From Klebsormidium nitens (Eukaryota; Streptophyta; Klebsormidiophyceae; Klebsormidiales; Klebsormidiaceae), in contig DF237349.1 of assembly GCA_000708835.1 (NCBI GenBank), positions 1 to 64,000 on the forward strand: DNA of 64,000 nucleotides, read 5' to 3'. The notes beneath the pieces were generated by a model, which did no database searches, was not told the DNA's origin, and worked only from the letters and a program-made list of their open reading frames with translations. The position numbers and the translations under genes were made by a program. Below are positions 34,396 through 46,800 of the stretch, piece after piece. Every line of letters begins with the position of its first letter. Within the stretch, counting starts at the first letter, position 1.

Positions 34396-36161
34396 ATGGC
34401 AGCCGCAGAAGAGGACAACACAGTAAAGGAGCCGCTCGATCTTATAAGGCTGAGCCTAGATGAGAGGATATATGTCAAGCTGCGCGGGGATCGGGAATTG
34501 AGAGGGAAACTTCATGTGAGTCTTGAGGAAGCTGCTTGGGTGGCCTCTTGTCAAAACAAGTGGTTTCCGCAGGCTGCACTGTCACACTTGTGTAAAACCT
34601 ACAATGGGTCGTTTTGCTGCTCATTTTGGTATCTGGCCTGCGGAAAGGTGGTATGGTCACTCAATCAGGCCAACTCTAGCAGTTTTTGAAGGTCGAGTTG
34701 CTCTGCACGTTACTGCCCTTCCGTTCAAGATGGATTTCTTTGGTGCAATACCTGGTTGAGCTCCGTGATCCTGAAGTACCTGAGGCCATCTTCATTTGGA
34801 TTGCACTTTCCGAACGCAGGGGGCAGTTGCTTAATTTCAAAAAGGGGCAGCCGGTCCCACCTTGTATGCTTCTCCTGTGCAACTTATTGCTTATGCGATT
34901 GTCCTGTTGGTCCCCCCCAGAACTCACCAAAACTTCCAGAAGCACCTCAATCTGACATCTGGGTCCATGCTTTCCTATGCTCCATAATAAAGAAGGTAGA
35001 CACACAAGGCAACCTGGGTTGCCTCCAAACTTAGGGACTTCATATTTTAGGGGGGAAGCTGCCCTTTCGACCACCAAACCTCAAAGGGTTCACTGCTGCT
35101 GTCGAGAAGCGGTGATGCTGAAAGCGCTTCCATTTTGCAGGCGTATGATCAGCACTTAAACATGGTTCTTGGAGACGTAGAGGAGTCGGTCACGCTGGTG
35201 GAAATAGACGATGAGACATATGAGGAGATTGTGAGGGTGAGTGAGCAGAGGACGCACGCTAGTAATTGGACTTCGTTTTTCCCTTTTGCTGTTTGCACTT
35301 CTGTTGCCGGGGCGTTGTCTGAGGGCTTCAGTACATCGTGAAAGCTCTCGCATCCTGGACCATCCTTCAGTTGAGTTTGTGCATGAAGCAGCGTTTAAAG
35401 CATGTATCAAACATCAGGTGCATATTTGGAGTGGATTGACAAGGATTGGTAAGGAGACAGGACGGGGCATCATGTCCCTTTTTGTGGAGGACTCTCCGTG
35501 GCTTCGAGTTCTTCTAAGGTTGTTACTGCGGGTCAACAGTAGCAAAAGGGATCATCAAGATTTAATTATGCGAGGAGTATTCGAATAGCCCCAGCCATAA
35601 AGCAGCCCCAGGTTTGTTGTTAAGCATTTTCCTTCTCCTTGTGCCCTAGTCTCCAGAAGCTTCTGTTTGGTCGGAAATTTGATACAAGAGTCCTACCAGC
35701 CAGGATTTTGCCCCTGAAAGTCGCAGATTCGCAGTCTGTATAGGAGTCCGGGTGTGACTCCTAAAAGATGTCCTTCTGCATCAGCTTTGGCAGGTTTTGG
35801 GGGGCACTTTCACAAGCTTTTGCTCCAGGTTGCGTAGCTTGGACTAGTCCAAAAATGTTGGTTTCCCATAGCTTCGATGCTGTATAAGACCCACTTGGAC
35901 GTGCTGACCTTTCGTTCTGTATGGATGCGTAGATAGACCTCAAGTTTTACTCCAACCACCCCGACTTAGAAGGTCAATTGTGCCGAAAGCTTCAGAGGTA
36001 AGTCTTAGTGTCTGGTGGGATGAGCTTCGGACTTGGTTAAGGAGAGCAGCATGTCAATCTCCAAGTTCTCCACTCTGCAGGTGGATAAACGCACAATACC
36101 CTTCTTGTTCGTGAGAGGGGACGGAGTCATCTTAGTTTCACCACCTTTGCGGACGTCATGA
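34396..36161 (+). CDS. LSM3: U6 snRNA-associated Sm-like protein LSm3
   Basis: LSm3 is part of the heptameric LSm1-7 ring (cytoplasmic mRNA decapping and decay) and LSm2-8 ring (nuclear U6 snRNA). Three exons, 34396-34515, 35141-35236 and 36081-36161, join in phase 0 and encode 98 residues, the usual length. The Sm1 part is [20 protein letters not shown] then [15 protein letters not shown]; the Sm2 part is [19 protein letters not shown]. Splice sites are canonical (CAT|GTGAGT, TTTTGCAG|GCG, AGG|GTGAGT, CTCTGCAG|GTG). The start is the first Met before the conserved N-terminus ([16 protein letters not shown]). The gene diverges from MRS2. The introns (625 and 844 bases) contain nothing else recognisable. 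Confidence 0.95.
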
Positions 36162-37121
36162 GAGCAGCCCTTTGGGCTGAAGTTCGATGCATTGCTCTTC
36201 TCATAAATCACGGAAGGGAGGGTTGAAAGCCTTCCCCCTTAGGCGAGCAAAATTTGTATCCACTGCGCCTTCTATTAGCGGTGTGATGCAGAGTAAGTCA
36301 CTGCGTCATGATGATGCACGACAAACCTAGAGTGCGTGACCAAGCAGGCGTGAAACCTGGAGAGGGGCTGCTGCTCCCTAGCAAACAATTTTAAGAGCCT
36401 TTGACATTGATCATACTGTCAGGAGAGACGGCAGCCAGACGCTGCTTGCTTTGCAAGCGAGCCTCGGAGGTGTTGAATGAAACTTACAAATCGAATGGTG
36501 TATGTGTCAAAAGTTTCAAGTTTGACATCACATAGTTCTTATTGCACACCATAGCGTATGTTAATGAAAGCGGCCCAGCCATGCATTCGATCGATGTTGA
36601 GACGATCTTCATGGCATGGTAGTGGGCGTGCAATGCAATTACATACAACCGATATAAACTATCTCATCCCACGTAGTTTATACCGTTCATATGCAAATTT
36701 TCAGAGAATGCGTTCACATGGTGTCGGATACTGGATGGCGGCCGCAATTAAACATCCATTGAAAACTTGGAGTGTTGCTTTCCGTACACAACATTTACAT
36801 TTTCTGTTTTACAGAAATCGGGAGATCGTTCAATGTATGCTAGCGCAATCAGTCCATCGTTACCAGCCACTTCGTCTCGAACGGCTACCATACAATTAAG
36901 CTACAGTCCCAACGCGTGCCTCTTATCCATTCTCAAGATAACCCTCTATCTTCATTTTACTGTTACTTCCAACAAAGTGTTGATCTCACCGAGTCAGTCA
37001 GCGCGCTAGTTTACATTGTTAGAATACAGACTCAAAACCGGGGGCGCTTTAGCTTGTCAGGCCCCCGTAGAACTACAATACAACGCGTGCAACACATACC
37101 GGACATTTACTCAATCCAAAT
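36162..37121. other. Convergent intergenic region LSM3 / plastid protein
   Basis: 960 bases between the 3' ends of LSM3 (plus) and the small plastid protein gene (minus). It is AT-rich toward 36480-37030. I see no gene, RNA or clear repeat. Confidence 0.45.
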
Positions 37122-39267
37122 CTAAACTGGGCTCGACTTTTCCCCGGCAGACTTGCCAGGGCTCTTGCCTTGCAGAATACCAGCGGGGCTCGATTTCTTG
37201 GAGTCAACGTCCTGTCCAATTGTCAGGGTGTCACTCTGAGGAGACCGGTAAGCACCGCCGGGCTTCTCCATCTTCGGAGCTCCCTGCAAAAATAAGGATT
37301 CCAGATTAGCACATGATTCGTAGGTGTAAGACCGTTTTGAGGATTGGGTTGCAGCCACTAGAACAGAACCTTCCACCTTCAAGAAAGCATGTGATCAAAA
37401 CCTGTAAATGACCTTGTTTGAACCTTATTTCTCAAGCTACAGTGTTCAGGAAAAACTCTCATCATATGACAATCACACGAAGAGGGGGACAGGAATCCAG
37501 GCTATGATTGGCCCCCTATTGAGCACTTCTGTCAATGGCTGATGCATGGATAGATGGGACCACCAAATAATGCATGCATAAACCTGACACCACACCTCTT
37601 ATAGAGTAGAGTAGCAAGTTTGTGCACAGAGAAAGTCTTTCCAACTCACTGTGATTGTGCCGCCTGAGGCCTGAGCATTGACGCGTCCAGCTTCCTGGAC
37701 AGTGTTTCCAGCCCCGCGCCCAAGAGTGGAGGGCTCTCTCCTACCCTGCGAGTGAAGAAGCGGAATGACTAGATGAGTTACTCAAACAAAATTTGCAAGT
37801 CAACATGAACTATTGTAAAGTCTTTGATGCAGCGACGATGTTTTCGGGCATAAGGAGCTTAATGTAGATGACATCATCAAGGAAGACACGCGTCAGTAGA
37901 GTCACTGAGACACAAAATCTGGAGCAAGATGTTCATGGCAAGACGCTTCTCAGTCGCCATAGCATGCAGGGCTTCTCAAGACTCTTACGGCGATGAGGAG
38001 GAAAGCTTATGGAAGGAGGACCCACTAAACTACGACATATTGTCTTTCGCATGAATGACGAAAATCTGAACCACATGAAACAAAGCCAACCCAAAGCCAT
38101 CGTCACAGCCTGTTCAATAGAAAGGCTCTCCTTCTAACACTCCACATGTATTTCACAGAATCAAAGATAGTACAACTTCAAAGGGACATACCTGAGTGAC
38201 AGCATCCTGCTCATCTCTTACAGCACCTTCCACCTTCTGAATGTCAGCCTTGGCATTGCCGCTTGCAAAGGTCTCGCCGACCAGTGCAGCGGTAAGAGCA
38301 ACAGCTGCCGCCATGATGCTCCTCCTCTGTACCTTTAGCTCGGAAGCATCCTGTGGAGGTTAGAACCAAGGGTTGTCAGTGTTTGTTGCAAGATTCTGAA
38401 GTAGCAAAGAAGCTATGTACTAACCGCAGTGATTCACTGCTTTACTAGTGCCTTAGTCTCACCTTCTGTGGAACCCGGTAAGGTCAGTATGGTGACAGAT
38501 TAAACCAAAATGCTTCCGCAGTTGCTGGCGATTTCAAATGGACGGAAACAGACTTTATGGATTCAATGGACGCCTTACCAGCAAAGGTCGAAGACTTGAT
38601 TAGGCCTGATAAAGACTGGAAACTTTCTTTGTATTAGATTTGCACTTCTGGGATTTACGAGTTCAAATTTGAGGAACTATCCAATACCGGAAGTAGGCAC
38701 GCATGCATGCATTCATTCAGTGGGTAATCTAATGGCCCACTTTTATTGCAAGACACAACAATACTTGAGGCTACAGACCACTTACTACCCGCCAATCTCG
38801 CCAATCTTTCATGCGTAACATAGTCGTATTGGTAAAGGTAATTATCAACCTCACAAACTGATGGAACAGACCTAGATTTTGGAATACCACGAACCACATT
38901 GTTCAAAGATACATTGTTCAAAGATACAAAAAATCAAGCCACATTGAACCTACATTTTCCGCAGCAGAGTTGCAACGTTCTCGAAGAGGCATACAAAGGG
39001 TGGCTTGGAAACGCATCAAGGTGACATTGGCATCTCTGTGAATGATGTCAGCAAGTCCCTCACCTCATTCTGCTCGGCAAGTGCACACACAACCCTGCTG
39101 CGCTGCGCGCAATTCTTGCTGCTGCATCTGAGTCCGGCGGGGGTGAACGTGCTCGTCTTCAAAGAGGAGCTGAATGCTGAGCCAGCGGTTGCATGCCGGC
39201 GCTCCGCATGAGACAAGGCTACGGTTTGGCCCGCCAAGCGGGAGGCAATGGCTGCAGATGATGCCAT
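37122..39267 (-). CDS. Small plastid-targeted protein with Tat-like second signal, function unknown
   Basis: Four minus-strand exons, 39064-39267, 38192-38350, 37650-37745 and 37122-37283, join in phase 0 and encode 206 residues. I do not recognise the family. Residues 1-60 are Ala/Ser/Arg-rich with few acids, like a chloroplast transit peptide. Residues 77-105 read VQRRSIMAAAVALTAALVGE then TFASGNAKA: twin arginines, a hydrophobic stretch and an Ala-x-Ala end, as in thylakoid-lumen bipartite signals. The mature part would be about 100 residues, hydrophilic and Gly/Ser/Lys-rich (GGAYRSPQ, GKSPGKSAGEKSSPV at the end), with no cysteine or cofactor motif. Thylakoid lumen location is inference from the two signals. 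It diverges from the ferredoxin-MBL gene, 681 bases away. Confidence 0.75.
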
Positions 39268-39948
39268 GTCAAATACGCAATCAGTCAACACGAAACGTAA
39301 GATGGATAAAGTCACCCGCACGAGGATGATGCAAGGCTCCTTGGGACTTGGGTAATGGAGCTATTCTGGATGTGGAAATAAGGAGAGCGGCGCCTGCATT
39401 GATAGCTTTTGCAGTGGCGCATTCCAATCCGCCCGTCTCCTTCTATCCGCCCTTCTCGTGGGCCAACTTGAACTTCTGGAGCAGAATTCTGCATGCATTT
39501 GAGGCCGGAAAAAGATGCACGGCTCAGGAACCAACAAAGTGGCGCGAATGGAGGGGCTTTCAAGATTTTGTCCCCATCCATAATGCACATCGGTCTGACA
39601 AGTGGTGCCCTCTAAAGTTGCTCTACAAATTTGAACCAATCAGAGGACGCACGCTAGATCCCCCGGGCGTACGTCATCCTGATGCTTACTCGTGCCACGT
39701 GCTGCTCTCAGAAGCTTCTTGAAGGTGAAATCCAACGCGACGAGGTTCACGGCCGCCATGGAAGCGCGGTCGCCAACGTCAGAAGGTGTCTCCGGAAAAG
39801 CTTTCTGTATTGGCTCACGCCATTCCTCTCAGGCTGCTGCAAAGTTCAGCTGGGAAGAGCTTTCTTCCAAATCAGGAGCCCACTTCAATCCTGCAAGAAA
39901 AACAAACCTCCGAGCTGTTTTGGAAGAAACTTCTCTGAGCACGAAAGC
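39268..39948. other. Divergent promoter region
   Basis: 681 bases between two plastid-type genes transcribed in opposite directions. Plus-strand frames run into the MBL gene from 39682, so the MBL protein could start upstream at 39682. A separate 124-codon plus-strand frame (39348-39722) has no recognisable product. No obvious shared regulatory motif was found. Confidence 0.4.
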
Positions 39949-42900
39949 ATGGCTACGTCATCTGCGATACAGAGGGGCTCGCTAGCTCCTCTGTCATCGG
40001 TGACGCACACCACCGCTGTGGTTGAAGAATCAAGATGCTTCTCTGCGGTGGCACGCAAAAGCAAACCCGCAAAGTTTTCCAACTATGGTCATGGTATGCA
40101 AAAACTAACCTTCTCGAGCCTTTTGGGTGGCGGCCAGCGTTCTTTGGGACAAGGCTTTAGGAACCCTGAGCAACAGGAACCGCGGAAAGCTGGGAGCGAG
40201 ATTGTAGCGCAGGCGGTGAGCACTCGGTTCAACAGGAAGGCACGCAGGGCAGAGAACGTGGAGGGGGACTTCTTTGTTGGTGAGAGCTTTTTGGAATGAT
40301 TGTTGTTGTGCCCTTTTCACATGAGGTCGCTGGAGTGGGTCTAAGAGTTTGTCGAGGGCTGTGGATTGGTGGTGTGAGAGCGTTTCACCTGGAAGTCAAT
40401 GGAAGAGATTAACGAAGTGCTTCTGCTTGCAAAGTGAGGTTGTTTAGGCTCGCCATACACGGAGAATTCGCAAGAGACGGACTGCCTTGAATTTTGCTCC
40501 TAAAAAGGAAGAGAGAGTAGTGCTTATGGTACTTTTGGAGCTTGAAAACTGTCACGAGAAGGAGTTGGGCTGGGCCTGTGGGATGACTGGATAGACCTGA
40601 TTCGGATTCAATCGATTTCTGGACCAGTGGAAGTCTATAGACGGTTACTTGTTGGAGATGCCACAGCATTTAAACCAATTTTGAATGGTTTATTCATCAT
40701 AGGCTGCTGTTGATGATACGCTTTGTAATAATACATCTGGCTGACACGCCCATCATTTGTTGCTCAACGGTTTCGCCTGACGGTTTCTCAAGTCGTTGTT
40801 TGTTTGAGTTTTTCTAGTCACAATGCTGCTGCATCCAGCTGAATGGGAATCTTGATTGGACAGGTTTCCTTGTCATTACTGGTTGGATATAGACACATGG
40901 ATAGACGTGTAGCTCGAATGACTCAACAAGCGTGACAGGGGAACTTATATACTCCATAAAGGCAATTGCAGCTCCCAGAGGAGATTTGCTCTGAAACCAA
41001 GAGCCTTGCCAGAAAATAGTAGCTGGTTTCAAATTCATTGTGACCTACTTCAGTTAACCGCCTGGTTGTGGCATTTTTTGTATGTCTTATCTCGTCACAC
41101 GGCCAGTCAATCTAGCCAAAGGTCGATCGTACATTGATTTGCGCTCCACACAGGTCAAGGACTTCCTAGTCCATTTTTAATATCCTGAGTTTTGCTTCGT
41201 TCTTCAACTATTGCAGATCACACCTGCATCGATTGCGATACCTGTCGATGGATGGCCCCCGAGACCTTCTCTCATTTGAACGGCCAGTCTGCGGTTCACC
41301 GACAGCCGCAAACACCGGACGAGCGGACGCGTGCGCTGCAGGCGCTCCTTGCGTGTCCGACGGCGTCGATCCGGACGGAAACGCCGCCAAAGGACATCAA
41401 AGATGCGCAGAACACGTTTCCACTCGCCATAGATCCTGAAACACTACCGGTGAGGCTCTGTAACTCCAGCAGTGCCTTTGAGGAGCAGCATGGTGTGCCT
41501 CAACTTGAAGCGCCGTTGCGAGGGTCGACTTATCTTGCGAACAAATTGCAGTGCTTTCGTTTGCAGAACCACGTGGGTAAGTATTGCCTACAAGGTGTTC
41601 TTAAGAGGTTACGTCACGCGCGGCACCAACATCGTGTGACAGAATGCAAACGGCGATACAACTGTTCTGTTGAAGGGTCAGAAGCTGTAAGATGTGGGAA
41701 CTCGTGATGATTCTTAAAAGTGGGACTTGTGATGACTACTGATGACGTCACTCCGTTTGCAGGGGGTGTACCACAGCGGGTACCACTCCGAAAACTCGTA
41801 CGGCGCCACGTCGTATTTCGTGCATCGGCCGGAGCGGGGCAACATCCTCATTGACAGGTGGGCTTTCGTCACCCCCTTACGTCAAACATCTGTACGTCTG
41901 ACGTCACATAGGGTGCGTTCAATGCCGGGCTTCTTTATGCCCAGACCGCTTGGGAAACTGCAGGCTGAATCAGAGGTTTTCGTTTAGGGCATTCGGTTAA
42001 AGATTGGTAATTGCACAAGACCACGAGGTTGTTGCCTCCGAGGTGGGTCAGGGGAGCTCCAGTCAAGCGCAGAGTTCGGCTGCGGCCATGTCAAGCGGTG
42101 TATAATTCCAATTTGACAGAACAATTCTGCGCACAGGTTTGTTTACCTTCTTAGTTAGATTGGGTGTCGTTCCGTGACACGGGCAGCGTCGACCGTTGAT
42201 GACGTTCGCACGCGTTTGATATCAATGTCTGCAGACCCTCCTCAGTTGCACGCTGCTATGACAAAAAGACGTTGTATGGGACTTTGCTTACTCTGCATTC
42301 CTGGCATCGCTGGAAGTTTCGGGACTGCTGAAAGGAGCGTGCGCCGTTTTGACCCGACTTTGTTGTCAGGTAGCCTGAAAGAGGAGCATGATGGCGGTTG
42401 TTGACCGTATTTGCAGCCCCGCATCGATTGAACGTCCACAAATAACTTCAAAGTTTGGCAGCGGGCAGTACTCCTTCCTGCTTTTCTGAACGCGTTAGGC
42501 CGTCTTCGATGCCAGCTGACGTCATGAGCTGACGTCATGAGTCTTCTTGCCGCAGCCCCCGCTTTACCGAAGTCCTCGCGAAGCGGATCGAACAGATGGG
42601 CGGCGTGCGGTACATGTTCCTGACGCACCAGGACGACGTGGCAGATCACGCCAAGTGGGCGGCGCGCTTCGGGTGTGAGCGCATCATACACGAAGATGAC
42701 GTAAGCACCTTTCTTCTGGTACCGGGTTCTGCAGTGTTTGGTAGAAAGCCGTCAGGAGTGACACACTCATTTTCACCGTCGAAGATTGAGAGTTGCCGAA
42801 GTTGATAGTGCGCTTCAGGTAGGAGCGACTTCTGGGAATGAGATCAGCCAGTTCATCTTGGTCCTCTCAACCCTCGAGGCATCTGCAAAAAGTCAGGCTT

Positions 42901-45682
42901 GCAGAGTCCGACAGAATGTGTACGTTTTAAGAGCGACTAACAATTGGGCGTCGGGCGTTGGGTGTGTTGGCAGTATTCGCGACCAGATGACAACAAAAAA
43001 CTCTTGCTTGGTTGCAACAAAGCTTGACTCCTGACTGTCAATCTTTCGTTTCCAAAAAAGTCACACATTTGCCAGTGAGGTTAGGAAACAAAGTAGGTCT
43101 TGTTTTCTCGAATCCGTTGCTCCTCGGTTCGACTGAGTGGAATAAGAGATTGAATGCGAAGCAAAGTTTTTCAAGCTTCTGGGCTCTTTCAACTCCTCCG
43201 AAATGGACGGCCGGAACGCGCTCACCTCTTGTGGCACAGACATTGCTCGTGGCGACTTATCGGCAGCCCCCTAACAACATCCGCAAGGGAACTAGAAAAC
43301 ATGCTCTTTCTGCGTGTGCCAGGTACTGTCTCGTGATGTTCTCCCGGGTCAATGTGGAAGACACCAAATAAACTCCATTTGTCCACTTCGTTTAACTTTT
43401 TCCAAAAAGGTTCAATGTCGAAGACGAGGGAAACTGACTCTAGTTGTGGTTTACAGGTGCGGTCGAGCACGCGAGACGTTGAGCGGAAGCTAGAGGGCAG
43501 CGGCCCGTGGACGCTCGACGAGGAGGTGGAGCTTATTCACACCCCTGGGCACACCGCGGTGAGCTAACTCCTGCGCATTTCTGGTCGTATTCATGCTTTT
43601 TATCATGCGTGCCACTGTAGCCATGTTTGAGAGTTCACAGTACTTATGCGGTGTCGATTAGGATAATATACGTGTTACCTGTCAAGGTAGTCCGTCTCGC
43701 TGCATTTGCAAAACCTGCTTAAGAACAAGTCTTTATCCGTTAATATCAAATCAGGAGGGAATGCTTTCGGGTTTAACGGGGTTTGCCAGTCTACAGACTC
43801 CTTCTGATGCGCTGCGTGTGGCCTGATTAGTCATACCCAAAGATGAGCGGAATGCTTGACCAGAAGCATAGAAACTATCAGTCCGGAAGGATCGAACCCT
43901 TACCGGTTCACGTACTTCTCAAAGCGACTGTGCCACTGAGCCAGGCATTATTGCAGTTGTCCCTTTCATATTGCAGTTGTCCCTTTCATGCAGTCAGCAG
44001 TAAGGAAAAACTTTTCCTTACTACTGACTGCGCCATTGCAAAGGCAAACAAAACAAGAATTTCGCCAAACGGATACCAAACAAACACAACACTGGCAAAG
44101 CTTAAGCAGGCGGGCTCCAAAGAGCCCATGTTTCTGAGTCTCCTTTTGTTGAACCCCTCTATACAGGGCTGCGTGTCTCTCTTCTACAAGCCGCACAAGG
44201 CCCTCTTCACAGGGGACCATTTGGCCTACTCCCGGCGGCAAGAAGGGCTGTCTATCTTCCGCGGTGTAAACTGGTACTCAGGTGAGGGAGTATTCACACT
44301 GAGGCTTTGTGGAGTATCCTTCGGGCCGTAGAGGGAGACTCTGGTCCATTATGATGCACACCGAGCACCTTCTGCGGCCTTATTGGCAGTCCACACAATC
44401 GAATTTGCGTCGACACCCCCGAATGCGTGTATCGGATTGTGGATTGGGAATTATGTAAGCTGAGTTCGCACGGCGGCCTTGTTTGCGTTGGTTCAATCCG
44501 TTATCCGGTCCTAGGCATCCGTTGAAAAGCTTTTCCGTTCCGCCTGGCAGATCGGACCCGTGTCATTCTTTTTTTTTCGTTTTGCTGGTCTTTTGACTCG
44601 TAAAAAGGAAGGCTCCTGTTTCAAATGAGTGTTGGTTTCCTCCTACGAACCGCTCCAAAAAAAAAATCCCCGTCTCTTGTCCGCAGTGTCCAAGCAAATT
44701 GACAGCGTCCGCAAACTGATCCCACTCGATTTCCTTTGGCTTCTCCCTGGTAAGTCCCGCGTACGTTAACTGGAGTTGGGTTATACTGGAGTTTGCATTT
44801 AACCTGTTCGCGCTGGGAGGTTCAGAAAATGGCGTGACACTCGAATCTCAAAAAGTCTTGATTCACGAATCTGGTCCGGACAAACCGAGGACGCTGATAT
44901 GGTCCACCGTTTGTGGCAAAAGTGCCCAGGGGTCTCAAACGACCAGTTTTGTTCATCGAAACCGAACCGGGTTCCGTTCCGCGCCTGTACTTTGGGATAG
45001 CCGACAGTGGACAACTTTGACGCAAACTCGGATATGTCAAACAAACAAGTGGCGGTTCCGGCCTTGTGAATCCAGGCATAAATTTCATTCGAAGCCTTGG
45101 TTTTTGAGTACGGGCATTTAGCGCTTTGAACGCCAGACCCCCTGGAAACGCTTCGCTCCTTTGGCATCGCTCGCATATGCTGAAGCAGCTTGTCGAAGGG
45201 CACTGCTCAGTGGCGTAGTTTTCTTTTGTTTGTGTCGTTTCGATTTGCTTCGTTTCGTTCGTTCTTTCGAAAAGAGCAAAGGGCTTCACACCTTCGATCT
45301 GGAAAAAGGGCTAACGAACCCGCAGAAATCATGCCTTGACTACTTGAAACAGAGATGCCAACATTCAATAAACACCCCTTGTCTTAGCAGCATTTCAATG
45401 CCGGTCACGTCATGCTCCTGCGCTAATTCATTGTTAGCTGGATTGATGTCCGACTGACCCTGAGCTGTGTTCGTTTGAAATTTGGCTGAAACGACATCTG
45501 ATAGCCGGTAATATCTTTTTACCCTACTTATTGCTATCTATTATGAATGATAGGCGATGGTAAACTGCTACTGACATCGCCCACTTTGCTATTGTGTTTC
45601 AGGGCACGGCCGGCGTTACCACTTCGAAAGCGAAGCCGACAGACGGGAAAAGCTGGAGGAGCTAGTTGCTCAGGAGAGTTAA
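39949..45682 (+). CDS. Plant-type ferredoxin-linked metallo-beta-lactamase-fold protein
   Basis: Eight exons, 39949-40279, 41217-41449, 41763-41857, 42556-42700, 43457-43558, 44167-44281, 44687-44749 and 45603-45682, join in frame and give 387 residues. After a Ser/Arg-rich, transit-like N-terminus comes a small iron-sulfur module [18 protein letters not shown] with a fourth Cys in LLACPT. Then the MBL fold: [54 protein letters not shown] and [14 protein letters not shown]. The metal motif is the variant THxDDVADH, not the classic HxHxDH, which I recall as usual in the plant family of this architecture. The substrate is unknown; a plastid hydrolase or redox role is inference. Start 39949 was taken for its plastid-like N-terminus; 39682 is an in-frame alternative. 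Confidence 0.92.
43990..44032. repeat. Short near-perfect hairpin in an MBL-gene intron
   Basis: GCAGTCAGCAGTAAGGAAAA and the following TTTTCCTTACTACTGACTGC are inverted copies with one mismatch and a loop of 2-3 bases. Directly before it the 18-base word TTGCAGTTGTCCCTTTCA is repeated in tandem (43952-43989). It lies in the intron between exons 43457-43558 and 44167-44281. A recent slippage or foldback product is likely; a miRNA-like role is not supported. Confidence 0.85.
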
Positions 45683-46800
45683 GCATAGGCGACGCTACCG
45701 CACGCAACCGACTATATTTGATTATGTTGACTACACTTGAATTTGAGAGAAGCACCAATTGTTATCTCCTGTACAGCCTATAGCGTTTCTAGTAAGTTCT
45801 AAAGCTAGCTAGACTAAGTTTGCTGGAGGTTGATTTGGGTTGTAAATTTGTGCTCGCGTTTTGGTTGCGCCTCATTCTATTGCGTTGCCAGACTAGCAAT
45901 TGACCTTGAAAACGCTTATATCTTATACTAATTGGCTGAAAGGATTTGTGTACATTCGATATGAGTTGAATTTCGATCAGGACGCTTAAATTAACACGCG
46001 AGTGACCCCATCAATCATTTTCAAAGCTCCGGATTGCATTTCAACTTATAATCCCCATTAGTACGGGTCAAAAAGGTTTGCCTCAAGCTGGTGTATGAGT
46101 TGCCTGCACTGAGTGCTGGAGCACGAAGCTGCAATGAACACAAATTAACAGCATGAACGCCACGGCGCGTCACCTGCTAATGGGCCCCGGCCCTTGGTTG
46201 TGCTAAATTGCTGCAGCTTTAAAAGCAGGCTCAGTGACGGAGATTGAACTTACAAAACAAGATAACGAGCGGGCGGCCCGCGTGGCATGCAATCAAGCGG
46301 CGGCCCCCGTAGACATATCCAGTTTGGAGTACAGCTTAAGTTAGGCTGAAGTGACAACCGTCAACAGAATTCACTGTATACACGTTGCACAATTTCTGCA
46401 TGCAGAGGGCCGTGCGGCCGAGCTCAGCCTCTGACTGATTTGGACATTTGAGTGATTTCTTTGGTGCGCTCAGTCAGTGTGCAACAAGTGTGGCATGCTT
46501 TAATCTAGCGGTGCCAGGTTCCTTTCGAGCTAGACTTCTAATTCAAAGACCTCATCCTCCGACATGATCTTCTGTATCCTTTCCAAGGGAAGCCAATCCT
46601 GCGAGGCTCTAGATTTGAACGTATACGCGCTACAATCGCCGTGCGTGCAACGCTAGACACGTGCATCGCCATTAGCACAAAAGGTTTACCGCGACGGCGC
46701 GAGGTACGCGGCGACTCTAGAGCCAATGTCATCTTGCTCGCTGTACTGTACAACTGTTGGAAGTGCATGATCAGGTCCAATCGTAGCTCGCCACGTGGCC
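45683..46800. other. Convergent intergenic region MBL gene / large membrane protein
   Basis: 1.1 kb between the stop codons of two convergent genes. AT-rich in the left half, mixed on the right. It presumably holds both 3' UTRs. Nothing else was recognised. Confidence 0.45.

Noticed and set aside
43880-43950. tRNA-like sequence on the minus strand with box A (TGGCTCAGTGG) and box B (GGTTCGATCC) at tRNA-like spacing
   Set aside because: The acceptor and T stems do not pair, and no anticodon arm forms. At most it is a decayed tRNA or SINE relic.
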